Positions 9,514 through 17,836 of a stretch of 64,000 bases of DNA are shown piece by piece. A model generated the notes under the pieces. That model did not search any database, was not told the origin of the DNA, and was given only the letters and a program-made list of their open reading frames with translations. A program made the translations under genes and the position numbers. Source of the DNA: an uncultured Lachnospiraceae bacterium (GTDB lineage Bacteria > Bacillota > Clostridia > Lachnospirales > Lachnospiraceae); assembly GCA_949948735.1 (NCBI GenBank), contig CATLGV010000020.1, positions 1-64,000 of the forward strand, written 5' to 3'. The number at the start of each line of letters is the position of its first letter. Positions within the stretch are counted from its first letter, which is position 1.

Positions 9514-11229
9514 TTGAGTAATATGGCATTGAAGGCGGAAGTGAACAGGCTTGAATCAGAATTGCGCAAAATCAAACGCGAAAACGATAAGCTAAAGTCG
9601 GAAATCACGTCGACTGTTCACAGCGTAAATCAGGCAGAACAGGAACTGTCAGGCTACAATCAGCATATTAAGGATGCGCTTGAAACGGCAAACGGCAGTA
9701 TTAACAGCTCGATAGACCGCGCGCTGGGCGCATATGAGCTGCAGGGACAGATTGACCGGCTGTATACGAGGTACAAGGCGATAGAGCTCGCAAACAAACG
9801 GCTTCGCGCCCTGAACAACAAGAAGTATTATGAGTTCAATAATTACAGGACAATAAGAAAAATTGTACGGGGAATGATGGACAATCTCGACCTTGGTATG
9901 GTAAGCGACGCCGTCATATATAAATCCGTTGAGCGGCAGCACTTGTTGACGCCGGATTACTGGCTGACGAGCGCGCTGATCAGCATAATGGCGTGGAAGT
10001 CTGATGATAAGGCGCTGGCCGACCGCGCGGTGGAGTCCGCTTTTAAGCTGGACAGGAAGAACAGCAGTATCTTCTATATGATTTTCAATCTGCGCATGGA
10101 CAGGAATGCCGCGGCGGTAAAGTGGTTTCTGGAATATCAGAAATGCGATTTAAAGGGAAGTGACGAAAGCACTTTCCTGATGATGTTTTCCCTGATAAGT
10201 AAAACCCTGTCGGATAATGTCGATGACGAGACGTCGGAAATGATTTCAACGTATATTCACAGACTGATTGTGGATTGTGCCGGAAAGGAAGGCTACAGTG
10301 AAGCGGATATTGTCGGCCGTATCCGGCAGAAGATGGAGCGGCTTGCGAAAGCAAAGGATTATGAGCTGCCGTCACTGGCGAAATACTGCGGGGATTATAA
10401 TGTTATCAGCCGTATGCTGACGCTTGCATACAATAACTATAATATTCTGGAATTGATATTAAAGATTGTTCATGTGCCGATTGCCGAAAGAAATACATAC
10501 TTGAAGGAGTACCTTAACGAATTGCTGGAGCAGCCCAATGACGCGGAGCTTGAGACCTACAATGAGATAGCGTATAACGAGCTGGTCATTAGCATGGACG
10601 GGGACGTGGAGGGGGCCAGAGCGCGTTTTGCCGGGGAGCTCGAAAAAAGAGGGGCCGATTTCAATATAATTTCGACCATTATCGCGTGGATATATGATTT
10701 CGGGAATGAAGATATCAACGGGCAGATGCGCCTCAATATGTTTACCCTGATCAAGACGCTTCAGGACAAGGCGGCGAGCGGCTACTTTGAAAATTATCGC
10801 GCGATGTTTCGGAAGGTGCACCCCATAAGCGTGCAGGATTATTCCGCAGACGCGGATTTAACGGACGAGGACAAGGAGGTGGGCAGAGCCGAGGCCTTTT
10901 ACACGGACAAGCAGAAACGGGAGCTTTTGGCGGTGAAGAATCTGGGTGCGTATATTGCCCTTGGAATCGGCGCCGCCTGCGGCGCTGCCAGCTTCTTTCT
11001 AACGCCGTTTTTGCTTGCGGGACTTGGGGCGGGCGCGGCTGCAGGCGCCGGTATATTGATATCCAACAGGCATAAGAAAAAAGATATTGCGCGCAGAATC
11101 CAAACGCAGAAGGAAGGCGTTGTCGAAATCCTTCATAAGCTCTTTGAGGAGTTTGGGCGGCTGCAGGCGCTGTATAAGGAATACGACGGCATTTCTGCCA
11201 GAATAGAGGAAGAAATTGCAAAATTATAA
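9514..11229 (+). CDS. Coiled-coil protein with C-terminal membrane hairpin (paralog C)
   Basis: The TTG start directly abuts the stop of the ATPase gene and sits 8 bases after GGAGG; an ATG 9 bases further in is the alternative. The 571-residue product has an N-terminal coiled coil (about 5-110), the paralog signature (DYWLTSALISIMAW near 148-161; NLRMDRNAAAVKW near 191-203) and a Gly/Ala-rich membrane hairpin near 475-520. It closes the nine-gene run. A hairpin at about 11245-11276 follows without a clear U-tract, so termination there is uncertain. Function unknown. Confidence 0.78.
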   Translation: MSNMALKAEVNRLESELRKIKRENDKLKSEITSTVHSVNQAEQELSGYNQHIKDALETANGSINSSIDRALGAYELQGQIDRLYTRYKAIELANKRLRALNNKKYYEFNNYRTIRKIVRGMMDNLDLGMVSDAVIYKSVERQHLLTPDYWLTSALISIMAWKSDDKALADRAVESAFKLDRKNSSIFYMIFNLRMDRNAAAVKWFLEYQKCDLKGSDESTFLMMFSLISKTLSDNVDDETSEMISTYIHRLIVDCAGKEGYSEADIVGRIRQKMERLAKAKDYELPSLAKYCGDYNVISRMLTLAYNNYNILELILKIVHVPIAERNTYLKEYLNELLEQPNDAELETYNEIAYNELVISMDGDVEGARARFAGELEKRGADFNIISTIIAWIYDFGNEDINGQMRLNMFTLIKTLQDKAASGYFENYRAMFRKVHPISVQDYSADADLTDEDKEVGRAEAFYTDKQKRELLAVKNLGAYIALGIGAACGAASFFLTPFLLAGLGAGAAAGAGILISNRHKKKDIARRIQTQKEGVVEILHKLFEEFGRLQALYKEYDGISARIEEEIAKL

Positions 11230-11402
11230 ATGCTCTTTTACGGGCTGCCGGCAAAGAACCATGAGAGGCTTTGCGGCGCGCTAAAATCTTCAAAATAATT
11301 GCATTTACCTCTACAATTTTCCCGTTGTTTATGATATGCTTACCTTTGATTGAAAGATTTTGACTATAAATTACAGAATTCACAGAAGGAAGGTTACGGA
11401 AA

Positions 11403-13184
11403 ATGCAGGGACGTACACATAATTGCGGACAGCTCCGCCTGGAGAACGCCGGAGAAGAGGTCCGGCTGGTGGGCTGGTATGAGAATTTGAGAAAGGTAAG
11501 CAAGAACCTGGGCTTTGTTATTTTGCGGGATTTCTACGGGACGACGCAGATTGTTGTCGAGACAGAAGAAATGCTTGCGCAGCTTTCGGAAATCAATTAC
11601 GAATCGACGATAGAGGTTACAGGAACCGTCAGGGAGCGCAGCGCCAAGAATGCCAAACTTCCCACAGGGGAGATTGAAGTGGTTCCGTCAAAGCTTACGC
11701 TGCTGGGACGCTGCCGCTACAATGAGCTGCCGTTTCAGATCAATCACTCTAAGGAAGCGGACGAGAATGCCCGGTTAAAATACAGGTATCTGGATTTGCG
11801 AAATCCGGAGGTGAAGTCCAGAATGGTTCTGAGAAGTAAGGTGATCGCGGAGCTTCGCGCGGCGATGACGGCGCATGATTTTATGGAGATAACGACGCCG
11901 ATTCTGACATGCTCTTCACCGGAGGGGGCAAGGGACTATCTGGTTCCGGCAAGAAACCATCCGGGGAAATTTTACGCGCTGCCGCAGGCGCCCCAGCAGT
12001 TCAAGCAGCTCCTGATGGCGTCCGGCTTTGACCGGTATTTCCAGATAGCGCCGTGCTTTCGGGACGAGGACGCCAGGGCGGACCGTTCGCCGGGTGAGTT
12101 CTACCAGCTGGATATGGAGATGGCCTTTGCCAGTCAGGACGACGTTTTTGAGATTTTTGAGGATGTGCTGCCGCCCATATTTGCGAAATACGGCATCTAC
12201 AAGGAGGCTTCACAGGCGCCCTTTACACGCATTCCCTATCTGGAGGCAATGGACAGATACGGCTCTGATAAGCCGGACCTTCGGATTAAGCTTCTGGTTC
12301 AGGATGCGACGGCGGCAATGGCGGACTGCGGCTTCGGGCCGTTTGAGGGCAATACCGTAAAGGCCGTGGTGGCGGGCAATTTCTCCGGTACAAGAAAGCA
12401 GATTGACAAGCTGTGCGCCGAGGTGGAAGTGGTCAGCGGGCAGAAGGCTTACTGGTTCCGCATTGACGAGAACGGCGAGGCTGTCGGCGGCATTTCCAGG
12501 TTTGTCCAGGAGAAGAAGACGGAGATTATCGCGGCGTTAGGTCTTAAGAACGGCGACTTTGTCGCGCTTTCGGCAGGAGACCTGCGGACCGCGCAAAAGA
12601 CCGCAGGCGTTATCAGAAAGGCTGTCGGAAATACATTCGAGGGCTATATGGACAGGGAACGCTATGAATTCTGCTGGATTGTCGATTTTCCGATGTACGA
12701 GATCGGCGAGGAGTCGGGCGAGCTGGAATTCTGCCATAATCCGTTTTCCATGCCGCAGGGCGGGGAAAAGGCCCTTGAAAGCGAGAATCCGCTGGATATC
12801 CTTGCGTATCAGTACGATTTGGTCTGCAACGGCGTAGAGCTCTCCTCCGGTGCGGTCCGCAACCATGAGCCGGAGATTATGGTAAAGGCGTTCGAGCTTG
12901 TGGGACTTGGCGAGGAGGATGTGAAGGCGAAGTTCCCCGCGATGTACAACGCTTTCTGCTACGGCGCGCCGCCGCACGCGGGTATTGCGCCGGGCGTTGA
13001 CCGTATGGTGATGCTGATTGCGGGAGAGGAAAGCATCCGCGAGATTATCCCGTTCCCGATGAACAAAAACGCACAGGATGTGATGATGGGCGCGCCGGCC
13101 TCCGTGGAGGAGCGGCAGCTTCGCGACGTGCACATTCAGATTGTGGCGGAAAAGGAATCTGCGCAGGCGGACGAAAAAGGTTGA
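11403..13184 (+). CDS. aspS: Aspartate--tRNA ligase
   Basis: This class II synthetase charges tRNA-Asp. The 593-residue length and order are those of bacterial AspRS: N-terminal OB-fold anticodon domain, catalytic core with motif 2 (FRDEDARADRSPGEF) and an inserted GAD domain, then motif 3 (GIAPGVDRMVML). The ATG follows a GGAAGG site. The 173 bases upstream hold no gene and no promoter I would defend. The stop codon lies inside the -35 box of the downstream T-box promoter, so valS has its own promoter here. Confidence 0.97.
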   Translation: MQGRTHNCGQLRLENAGEEVRLVGWYENLRKVSKNLGFVILRDFYGTTQIVVETEEMLAQLSEINYESTIEVTGTVRERSAKNAKLPTGEIEVVPSKLTLLGRCRYNELPFQINHSKEADENARLKYRYLDLRNPEVKSRMVLRSKVIAELRAAMTAHDFMEITTPILTCSSPEGARDYLVPARNHPGKFYALPQAPQQFKQLLMASGFDRYFQIAPCFRDEDARADRSPGEFYQLDMEMAFASQDDVFEIFEDVLPPIFAKYGIYKEASQAPFTRIPYLEAMDRYGSDKPDLRIKLLVQDATAAMADCGFGPFEGNTVKAVVAGNFSGTRKQIDKLCAEVEVVSGQKAYWFRIDENGEAVGGISRFVQEKKTEIIAALGLKNGDFVALSAGDLRTAQKTAGVIRKAVGNTFEGYMDRERYEFCWIVDFPMYEIGEESGELEFCHNPFSMPQGGEKALESENPLDILAYQYDLVCNGVELSSGAVRNHEPEIMVKAFELVGLGEEDVKAKFPAMYNAFCYGAPPHAGIAPGVDRMVMLIAGEESIREIIPFPMNKNAQDVMMGAPASVEERQLRDVHIQIVAEKESAQADEKG

Positions 13185-13208
13185 CAAATGGTTTTGATGT
13201 GATAAAAT
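13181..13208 (+). promoter_or_regulatory. Sigma-A promoter of the valS leader
   Basis: TTGACA and TAAAAT are separated by 16 bases. The -35 box overlaps the aspS stop codon. Transcription would begin near 13215 and run through the T-box leader into valS. Confidence 0.8.
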
Positions 13209-13214
13209 GGCACT

Positions 13215-13510
13215 AACAGTTACAGACAAAAGCATTGACGAGGAGGAGTACATACTATTCCGGATGAACAGAGAGAAAGCGGCTGGTGGAAGCTTTCGTG
13301 AAGGGAGTATGGAAGTAGCCTTTGAGCCTTGAACCGAACGGCGCACGCCCAGTAGGCCTCAACGGAGATTCCCACCGTTATCAGGGGAAGCGATATCGGA
13401 GTCGCGGCGCGGTTCCCGTATTGTAATGAGCGCAGAAGAGATTCTGAATTTAGGTGGTACCACGGATATGTATATTCGCCCTAAGCATTGGCTTAGGGCG
13501 ATTTTTTTGT
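13215..13510 (+). promoter_or_regulatory. T-box leader controlling valS (specifier GUA)
   Basis: The leader contains the GAGGAGGAGTACAT segment, a GGTGGAAGC element and a GAAGTAGCC specifier context. GTA at 13315-13317 reads as a valine codon, matching the downstream gene. The conserved T-box sequence (TAGGTGGTACCACGG) lies at 13451-13465, followed by an intrinsic terminator. By the known mechanism, uncharged tRNA-Val pairs with the specifier and the T-box, favouring the antiterminator. The specifier assignment comes from the surrounding motif, not from a folded model. Confidence 0.9.
13477..13508 (+). terminator. T-box intrinsic terminator
   Basis: A perfect 10-base-pair stem (CGCCCTAAGC / GCTTAGGGCG) with an ATTG loop is followed by a run of seven T. 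It is the attenuating hairpin of the valS T-box. Confidence 0.92.
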
Positions 13511-13543
13511 ATGTGCTGTCAGAAAATTCAGGAGGGATTCAAA

Positions 13544-15916
13544 ATGGAAAAAAAGTACGATTTTAACAAAGCGGAAAAGGAGCTGGAACAGTTCTGGGAG
13601 GAGCAGGGGATTTATGAGTATGAGAATGCGGAGGGGACGGAGGTGTTTTCCATCGACACGCCGCCGCCAACCGTAAGCGGGAAGCTGCACATCGGCCATG
13701 TCTTCTCCTACACGCAGGCAGAGATGATCGCCCGCTTCAAGCGGATGCAGGGGTACCGCGTATTCTATCCGTTCGGCTTTGACGACAATGGGCTTCCCAC
13801 GGAGCGGCTTGTCGAGCGGGACGAGGGCGTTCGCGCAGGCATGCTGCCAAGAAGCGTATTCCGGGCAAAGTGTATGCAGACGGTCGAGAAATATGAGACG
13901 GAATTTGAGCAGCTCTGGAAGCGTCTGGGCTTCAGCGTGGACTGGGGATTGAAATACCGCACCATATCCGATTTATCGCAGAAAATATCCCAGAAGACGT
14001 TTATCGAGCTGGCTAAGGCCGGTAAGGCTTATATGAAGGAGTCGCCGGTTTTGTGGTGTACGGAATGCCAGACCTCTATCGCGCAGGCCGAGCTTGAGGC
14101 GAGGGAATGCAAGACGGTATTTTATTACATGGGCTTTGAAACCGCGCACGGCGCGCTGCCGGTTGCGACAACCCGGCCGGAGCTGCTTGCAGGCTGCGTC
14201 TGTGTTTTCGTCCATCCGCAGGACGCGAGGTATCAAAGCTTTGTGGGAGCAACCGCGCGGGTGCCGCTGTATGATTTTGAGATTCCCGTTCTCGCGGATG
14301 AGACCGTTTCCATGGAAAAGGGAACCGGAGCCGTTATGTGCGCGACCTATGGCGATTCGACGGATACTGAGTGGTGCCGCAGGCACAGCCTTCCCTACAA
14401 AAAGGTGATACTGCCGGACGGGAGAATCCATGAGGAAACCGCGTACATCGGCGGGCTGACGATACAGGAGGCGAGAGCGCGTATTGCGGCGCTTCTGCGG
14501 GAGCGGGGCCTTCTGGAAAAGGAGGAGTCGCTGGACCATATGGTTGCGATTCACGAGCGCTGCGGCAATACGGTGGAGTTTATTCCGTCCAGGCAGTGGT
14601 ATATTGACGTGCTGTCGGAAAAGGAACGCTTTTTGAAGGCCGCCGATGAGATCAACTGGCATCCGGCGCATATGAAGAATCGTTACCGTATCTGGGTGGA
14701 GAACCTTAAATGGGACTGGTGCATTTCAAGACAGCGGTATTTCGGCGTGCCGTTTCCGGTATGGTATTGCGAGGCCTGTCAAAAGCCGGTGTTTGCGCAG
14801 GAGGAGCAGCTTCCGGCAAACCCATTGGAGAGCCGGCCGCAAAAGCCCTGCGACTGCGGATGCGACACGTTTCTTCCTGAGGAGGCGGTGCTGGATACCT
14901 GGGCAACCTCCTCGGTGACGACGCTGATTAACGCCAGATATGGGGAGCAGGGCGATATCTCCGGCGAGATTTTCCCGATGGGGATGCGCTGTCAGGCCCA
15001 TGAGATTATCCGGACATGGGCGTTTTATTCGATTGTCAGAAGCCTGTATCATACCGGGCAGCTGCCCTGGAAGGACATTATGATCAGCGGCTTTGTCCTG
15101 GCAAAGCCCGGAGAAAAAATCAGCAAATCCAAGCATAACGACGCAGGCGCGCCGATGGCGCTGATTGAGACGCACTCCGCGGATGCGGTGCGCTACTGGG
15201 CGGCCGGCAGCAAGCTTGGGACGGATACGTTTTTCAGTGAGGAGGAGCTTGGCGCGTCTAAGCGTTTTATCAATAAGCTGTACAATGCCGCGAAATTTGC
15301 CATAATGCAGCTGGAGGACTTTGAGAAGCCTGCGCAGTATGACGAGAAGATGCTGCTGCCGGTTGACCGGTGGATTTTGGAGCGGGTATGCGAGACGCAG
15401 GCGAAGGCGGCTGCGCTGCTGGAGGACTATGAAATCGGTCAGGCCAGACATGAAATCGACACGCTGTTTTGGCACGACTTTTGCGATGATTACATTGAGA
15501 TTGTCAAGGAACGCCTGTATCAGCCGCAGAAGCACGGGCAGGCGCAGCGGTATTCGGGACAGCTTGCACTGTACAACAGCCTGCTTGGGATTTTGAAGCT
15601 TTATGCCATTTACACGCCATATGTGACCGATTATATCTGGCAAAGCTTTTACAGAAGATATGAAAAGGAAGTTTCGCTGCATCAGACAAAGTGGACGGTA
15701 AGAGAAGCGGACGGCGTTTATCTGGAATTTGGCGGGCATTTGAAGGAGGTGATCGCGCAGGTGCGCAAGGATAAGACGAAACGGCAGATGTCTATGAAGG
15801 ATACGCTCGAGGAGCTGACAATTACCTGTCCCCGGCGCTTTGGGCGGTTCTATGAAGCGTCGAGGATGGACATCATGGCGTGCACCGGCGCGAAAAAAAT
15901 ACGCATTAGGAATTGA
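13544..15916 (+). CDS. valS: Valine--tRNA ligase, archaeal/rickettsial type
   Basis: This class I synthetase charges tRNA-Val and edits threonine. The start is the ATG 8 bases after GGAGGG; an upstream in-frame ATG would lie inside the T-box. HIGH is at residues 49-52 and KISKS at 525-529. The 790-residue protein has GFDDNGLPTE where ordinary bacterial ValRS has GTDHAGIATQ, and it stops just after the anticodon-binding domain. It therefore lacks the C-terminal coiled-coil arm of the 880-950-residue bacterial form. This matches the archaeal-like ValRS known from Rickettsia and some Firmicutes. It is T-box controlled. Confidence 0.96.
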   Translation: MEKKYDFNKAEKELEQFWEEQGIYEYENAEGTEVFSIDTPPPTVSGKLHIGHVFSYTQAEMIARFKRMQGYRVFYPFGFDDNGLPTERLVERDEGVRAGMLPRSVFRAKCMQTVEKYETEFEQLWKRLGFSVDWGLKYRTISDLSQKISQKTFIELAKAGKAYMKESPVLWCTECQTSIAQAELEARECKTVFYYMGFETAHGALPVATTRPELLAGCVCVFVHPQDARYQSFVGATARVPLYDFEIPVLADETVSMEKGTGAVMCATYGDSTDTEWCRRHSLPYKKVILPDGRIHEETAYIGGLTIQEARARIAALLRERGLLEKEESLDHMVAIHERCGNTVEFIPSRQWYIDVLSEKERFLKAADEINWHPAHMKNRYRIWVENLKWDWCISRQRYFGVPFPVWYCEACQKPVFAQEEQLPANPLESRPQKPCDCGCDTFLPEEAVLDTWATSSVTTLINARYGEQGDISGEIFPMGMRCQAHEIIRTWAFYSIVRSLYHTGQLPWKDIMISGFVLAKPGEKISKSKHNDAGAPMALIETHSADAVRYWAAGSKLGTDTFFSEEELGASKRFINKLYNAAKFAIMQLEDFEKPAQYDEKMLLPVDRWILERVCETQAKAAALLEDYEIGQARHEIDTLFWHDFCDDYIEIVKERLYQPQKHGQAQRYSGQLALYNSLLGILKLYAIYTPYVTDYIWQSFYRRYEKEVSLHQTKWTVREADGVYLEFGGHLKEVIAQVRKDKTKRQMSMKDTLEELTITCPRRFGRFYEASRMDIMACTGAKKIRIRN

Positions 15917-15964
15917 CGGGGCTTCCTGTTTCAAATATAGTTTAGATAAAGGAGGTGGGGCGCG

Positions 15965-17128
15965 GTGGAGAGAAAAGGCCTCCGGGCATTTTTAAAAGGG
16001 GAAACGGTACTGTGCGCTGCGGCTGTGCTGGCCGTGGTATCCGCGTTTTGGGTGCCGCCGGATAAGGGATACGCCGAATACATTGATTTCCGCACGCTTG
16101 CGATTCTGTTCTGTCTGATGAGCGTCATGGCGGGGCTGCAGAAAATCGGTGTGTTTGGATGGATTGCGCACGGCCTTTTGCGGCGGGTGAAGAGCAGCCG
16201 GAGCCTCATCCTGATTCTGACGCTGCTGTGCTTTTTCTTCAGTATGGCCATCACAAACGATGTTGCGCTGATTACGTTTGTGCCGTTTACGTTTACCGTG
16301 CTGGATATGCTGGGGAAGGATGCGCGCCAAAAACTGGTGCTTCCGGTGGTTGTCATGCAGACCGTTGCGGCAAATCTCGGCAGCATGCTGACGCCGATTG
16401 GTAATCCGCAGAACCTCTATCTCTATGGGAAGGCGGGGCTGTCCGCCGGCGCGTTTCTCGGGCTGATGCTGCCCTATACGCTCTTCTCGCTGGCGCTTTT
16501 GGCGGGATGGGGGATGCTTTTGGCCGGCAAAGCCCCTGCCGCGCCCTGCATGGACGGGGCGGCGGCTCGCGGGCGGCAGGGGCGGGAACTGCCGCGGGCA
16601 GACCGGTACCGGCTGGCAGTCTATCTTGTCCTGTTCGTTCTCTGCCTGCTCACGGTGGGACATGTGCTTGCGTGGCAGCTCGTTTTGGGTATTGTTCTGG
16701 CTGTAGTCGGGCTGATGGACAGAGAGGCCCTGGCGCGGGTCGATTATGCGCTGCTGTTGACCTTTGCGGCATTTTTTGTTTTTATCGGAAACATGGGCCG
16801 GATTCCCGCTTTTTGCGGATTTCTGGAGAAAATGCTTGCGGGGCGGGAGGTTTATACCGCGATTGCCGCAAGCCAGATCATCAGCAACGTACCGGCGGCG
16901 CTTCTGCTGTCCGGCTTTACGCAGGATTATGCCAGCCTGATTGTCGGCGTCAATCTGGGCGGTCTGGGCACGCTGATTGCCTCCATGGCCAGCCTGATCT
17001 CTTATAAATATGTGGCAAAGGAGGAGAGTGCGCGCAAGGGTGCGTATGTCAGGCTTTTTACGGCCGCGAATATATGCTTTCTCGTACTGCTTGTGGGCTT
17101 GTATCATATCGTACAGGGCAAAGTTTAA
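15965..17128 (+). CDS. SLC13/ArsB-NhaD superfamily anion permease
   Basis: The GTG start follows AAAGGAGGTGGGG. The 387-residue protein has about ten to eleven membrane segments and the two family signatures: AITNDVALITFVPF in the first half and SQIISNVPAALLLSG in the second, plus GSMLTPIGNPQNLYLY. These belong to the ion-transporter superfamily that includes dicarboxylate, citrate and arsenite carriers. The substrate cannot be told from sequence; sodium- or proton-coupled uptake or efflux of an anion is the family expectation. The central loop (about 190-215) is Ala/Gly/Arg-rich. No adjacent arsenic genes are present. Confidence 0.85.
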   Translation: MERKGLRAFLKGETVLCAAAVLAVVSAFWVPPDKGYAEYIDFRTLAILFCLMSVMAGLQKIGVFGWIAHGLLRRVKSSRSLILILTLLCFFFSMAITNDVALITFVPFTFTVLDMLGKDARQKLVLPVVVMQTVAANLGSMLTPIGNPQNLYLYGKAGLSAGAFLGLMLPYTLFSLALLAGWGMLLAGKAPAAPCMDGAAARGRQGRELPRADRYRLAVYLVLFVLCLLTVGHVLAWQLVLGIVLAVVGLMDREALARVDYALLLTFAAFFVFIGNMGRIPAFCGFLEKMLAGREVYTAIAASQIISNVPAALLLSGFTQDYASLIVGVNLGGLGTLIASMASLISYKYVAKEESARKGAYVRLFTAANICFLVLLVGLYHIVQGKV

Positions 17129-17318
17129 TTACAAATGAAGTGAAATCTATTGACAGAAGCCCGAAAAAGGCGGATGATATAATGGATTACGCTTATAATT
17201 TAATATCGTGTGCCGCTTCCGGACCGGAAAAGGGGATATCCGATGAGGATCGCGATACTTATGGAAGGTAATCATGTATATTGCTGGACCGTGCGTGATC
17301 TTGTTCGTTGAAGATATA

Positions 17319-17347
17319 TTGTGAAATGGGACACAATATGCTACAAT
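17319..17347 (+). promoter_or_regulatory. Sigma-A promoter ahead of the winged-helix regulator
   Basis: TTGTGA and TACAAT are separated by 17 bases. Two short inverted repeats overlap it: TTGTG...CACAA (17319-17336) and TACA...TGTA spanning the -10 box. BlaI-family repressors bind TACA/TGTA half-sites, so autorepression is possible but unproven. The 264-base gap before the gene otherwise shows nothing I can support. Confidence 0.6.
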
Positions 17348-17392
17348 GAACGGTGTAACCGGATAAAACCACAGCAGGCAAAGGAGGCATTT

Positions 17393-17836
17393 ATGGAGTA
17401 TTGGGAAGCTAGAGAAGAAGGCATTGTTCTTACGCCATGTGAGAGCATGACAATGCAGTGTGTGTGGAAGATGGATAGCGGCGGGCTCTTTACGGAGGAG
17501 GAGGTTATGGAGAAGGTACACGAGGTTTATCAGAAAAACTGGACGAAAACAAATGGTTCCGCCTTTTTGGGGCGTCTTAAGAAAAAGGGGCTGGTAGGCA
17601 GGAAATGGAAAGGCTTTAAGAAATATTATTACTGTAAGATGTCAATGGAGGAGGCCCGCAGGGCGGGCGTAAGAGAACGGGATAATGGATGGTATCGATA
17701 TAGAGCTGCGCCGCAGCAGGCGCAAAACAATATCGCTGGAGATAACGAGGGAAGCGCAGATTATTGTGCGGGCGCCTCTGCGCATGCCGACGGCGGCGAT
17801 TCGGCAGTTTGTCGACAGCAAAAGGACGTGGATTGA
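17393..17836 (+). CDS. BlaI/MecI-like winged-helix regulator with out-of-frame tail
   Basis: Residues 1-85 resemble the penicillinase-repressor winged helix (LTPCESMTMQCVWKM, then a helix with GLFTEEEVMEKV, a recognition helix near TNGSAFLGRL, and the KKKGLVGR wing ending KKYYYC). The ATG follows AAAGGAGG. The last ~50 residues overlap the next gene by 152 bases in another frame and are Ala/Gln/Gly-rich without family resemblance. The dimerisation region of BlaI proteins is not visible. Either the regulator lost its normal stop by frameshift or this is a genuine long overlap. Confidence 0.65.
   Translation: MEYWEAREEGIVLTPCESMTMQCVWKMDSGGLFTEEEVMEKVHEVYQKNWTKTNGSAFLGRLKKKGLVGRKWKGFKKYYYCKMSMEEARRAGVRERDNGWYRYRAAPQQAQNNIAGDNEGSADYCAGASAHADGGDSAVCRQQKDVD

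Noticed and set aside
11230-11402. A promoter directly upstream of aspS
   Set aside because: TATGAT- and TATGCT-like hexamers occur but none has a convincing -35 box at 16-18 bases.
14726-15934. A 402-codon minus-strand frame opposite valS
   Set aside because: Antisense shadow of a conserved synthetase in GC-rich codons; no motif or start signal.
15992-17107. A 371-codon minus-strand frame opposite the anion permease
   Set aside because: Its Gln/Arg/His-rich product is the antisense of membrane helices; no ribosome site.
17074-17271. Short frames in the 17129-17392 gap (65 and ~22 codons)
   Set aside because: No ribosome binding site or family resemblance; the longer one begins within the permease gene.
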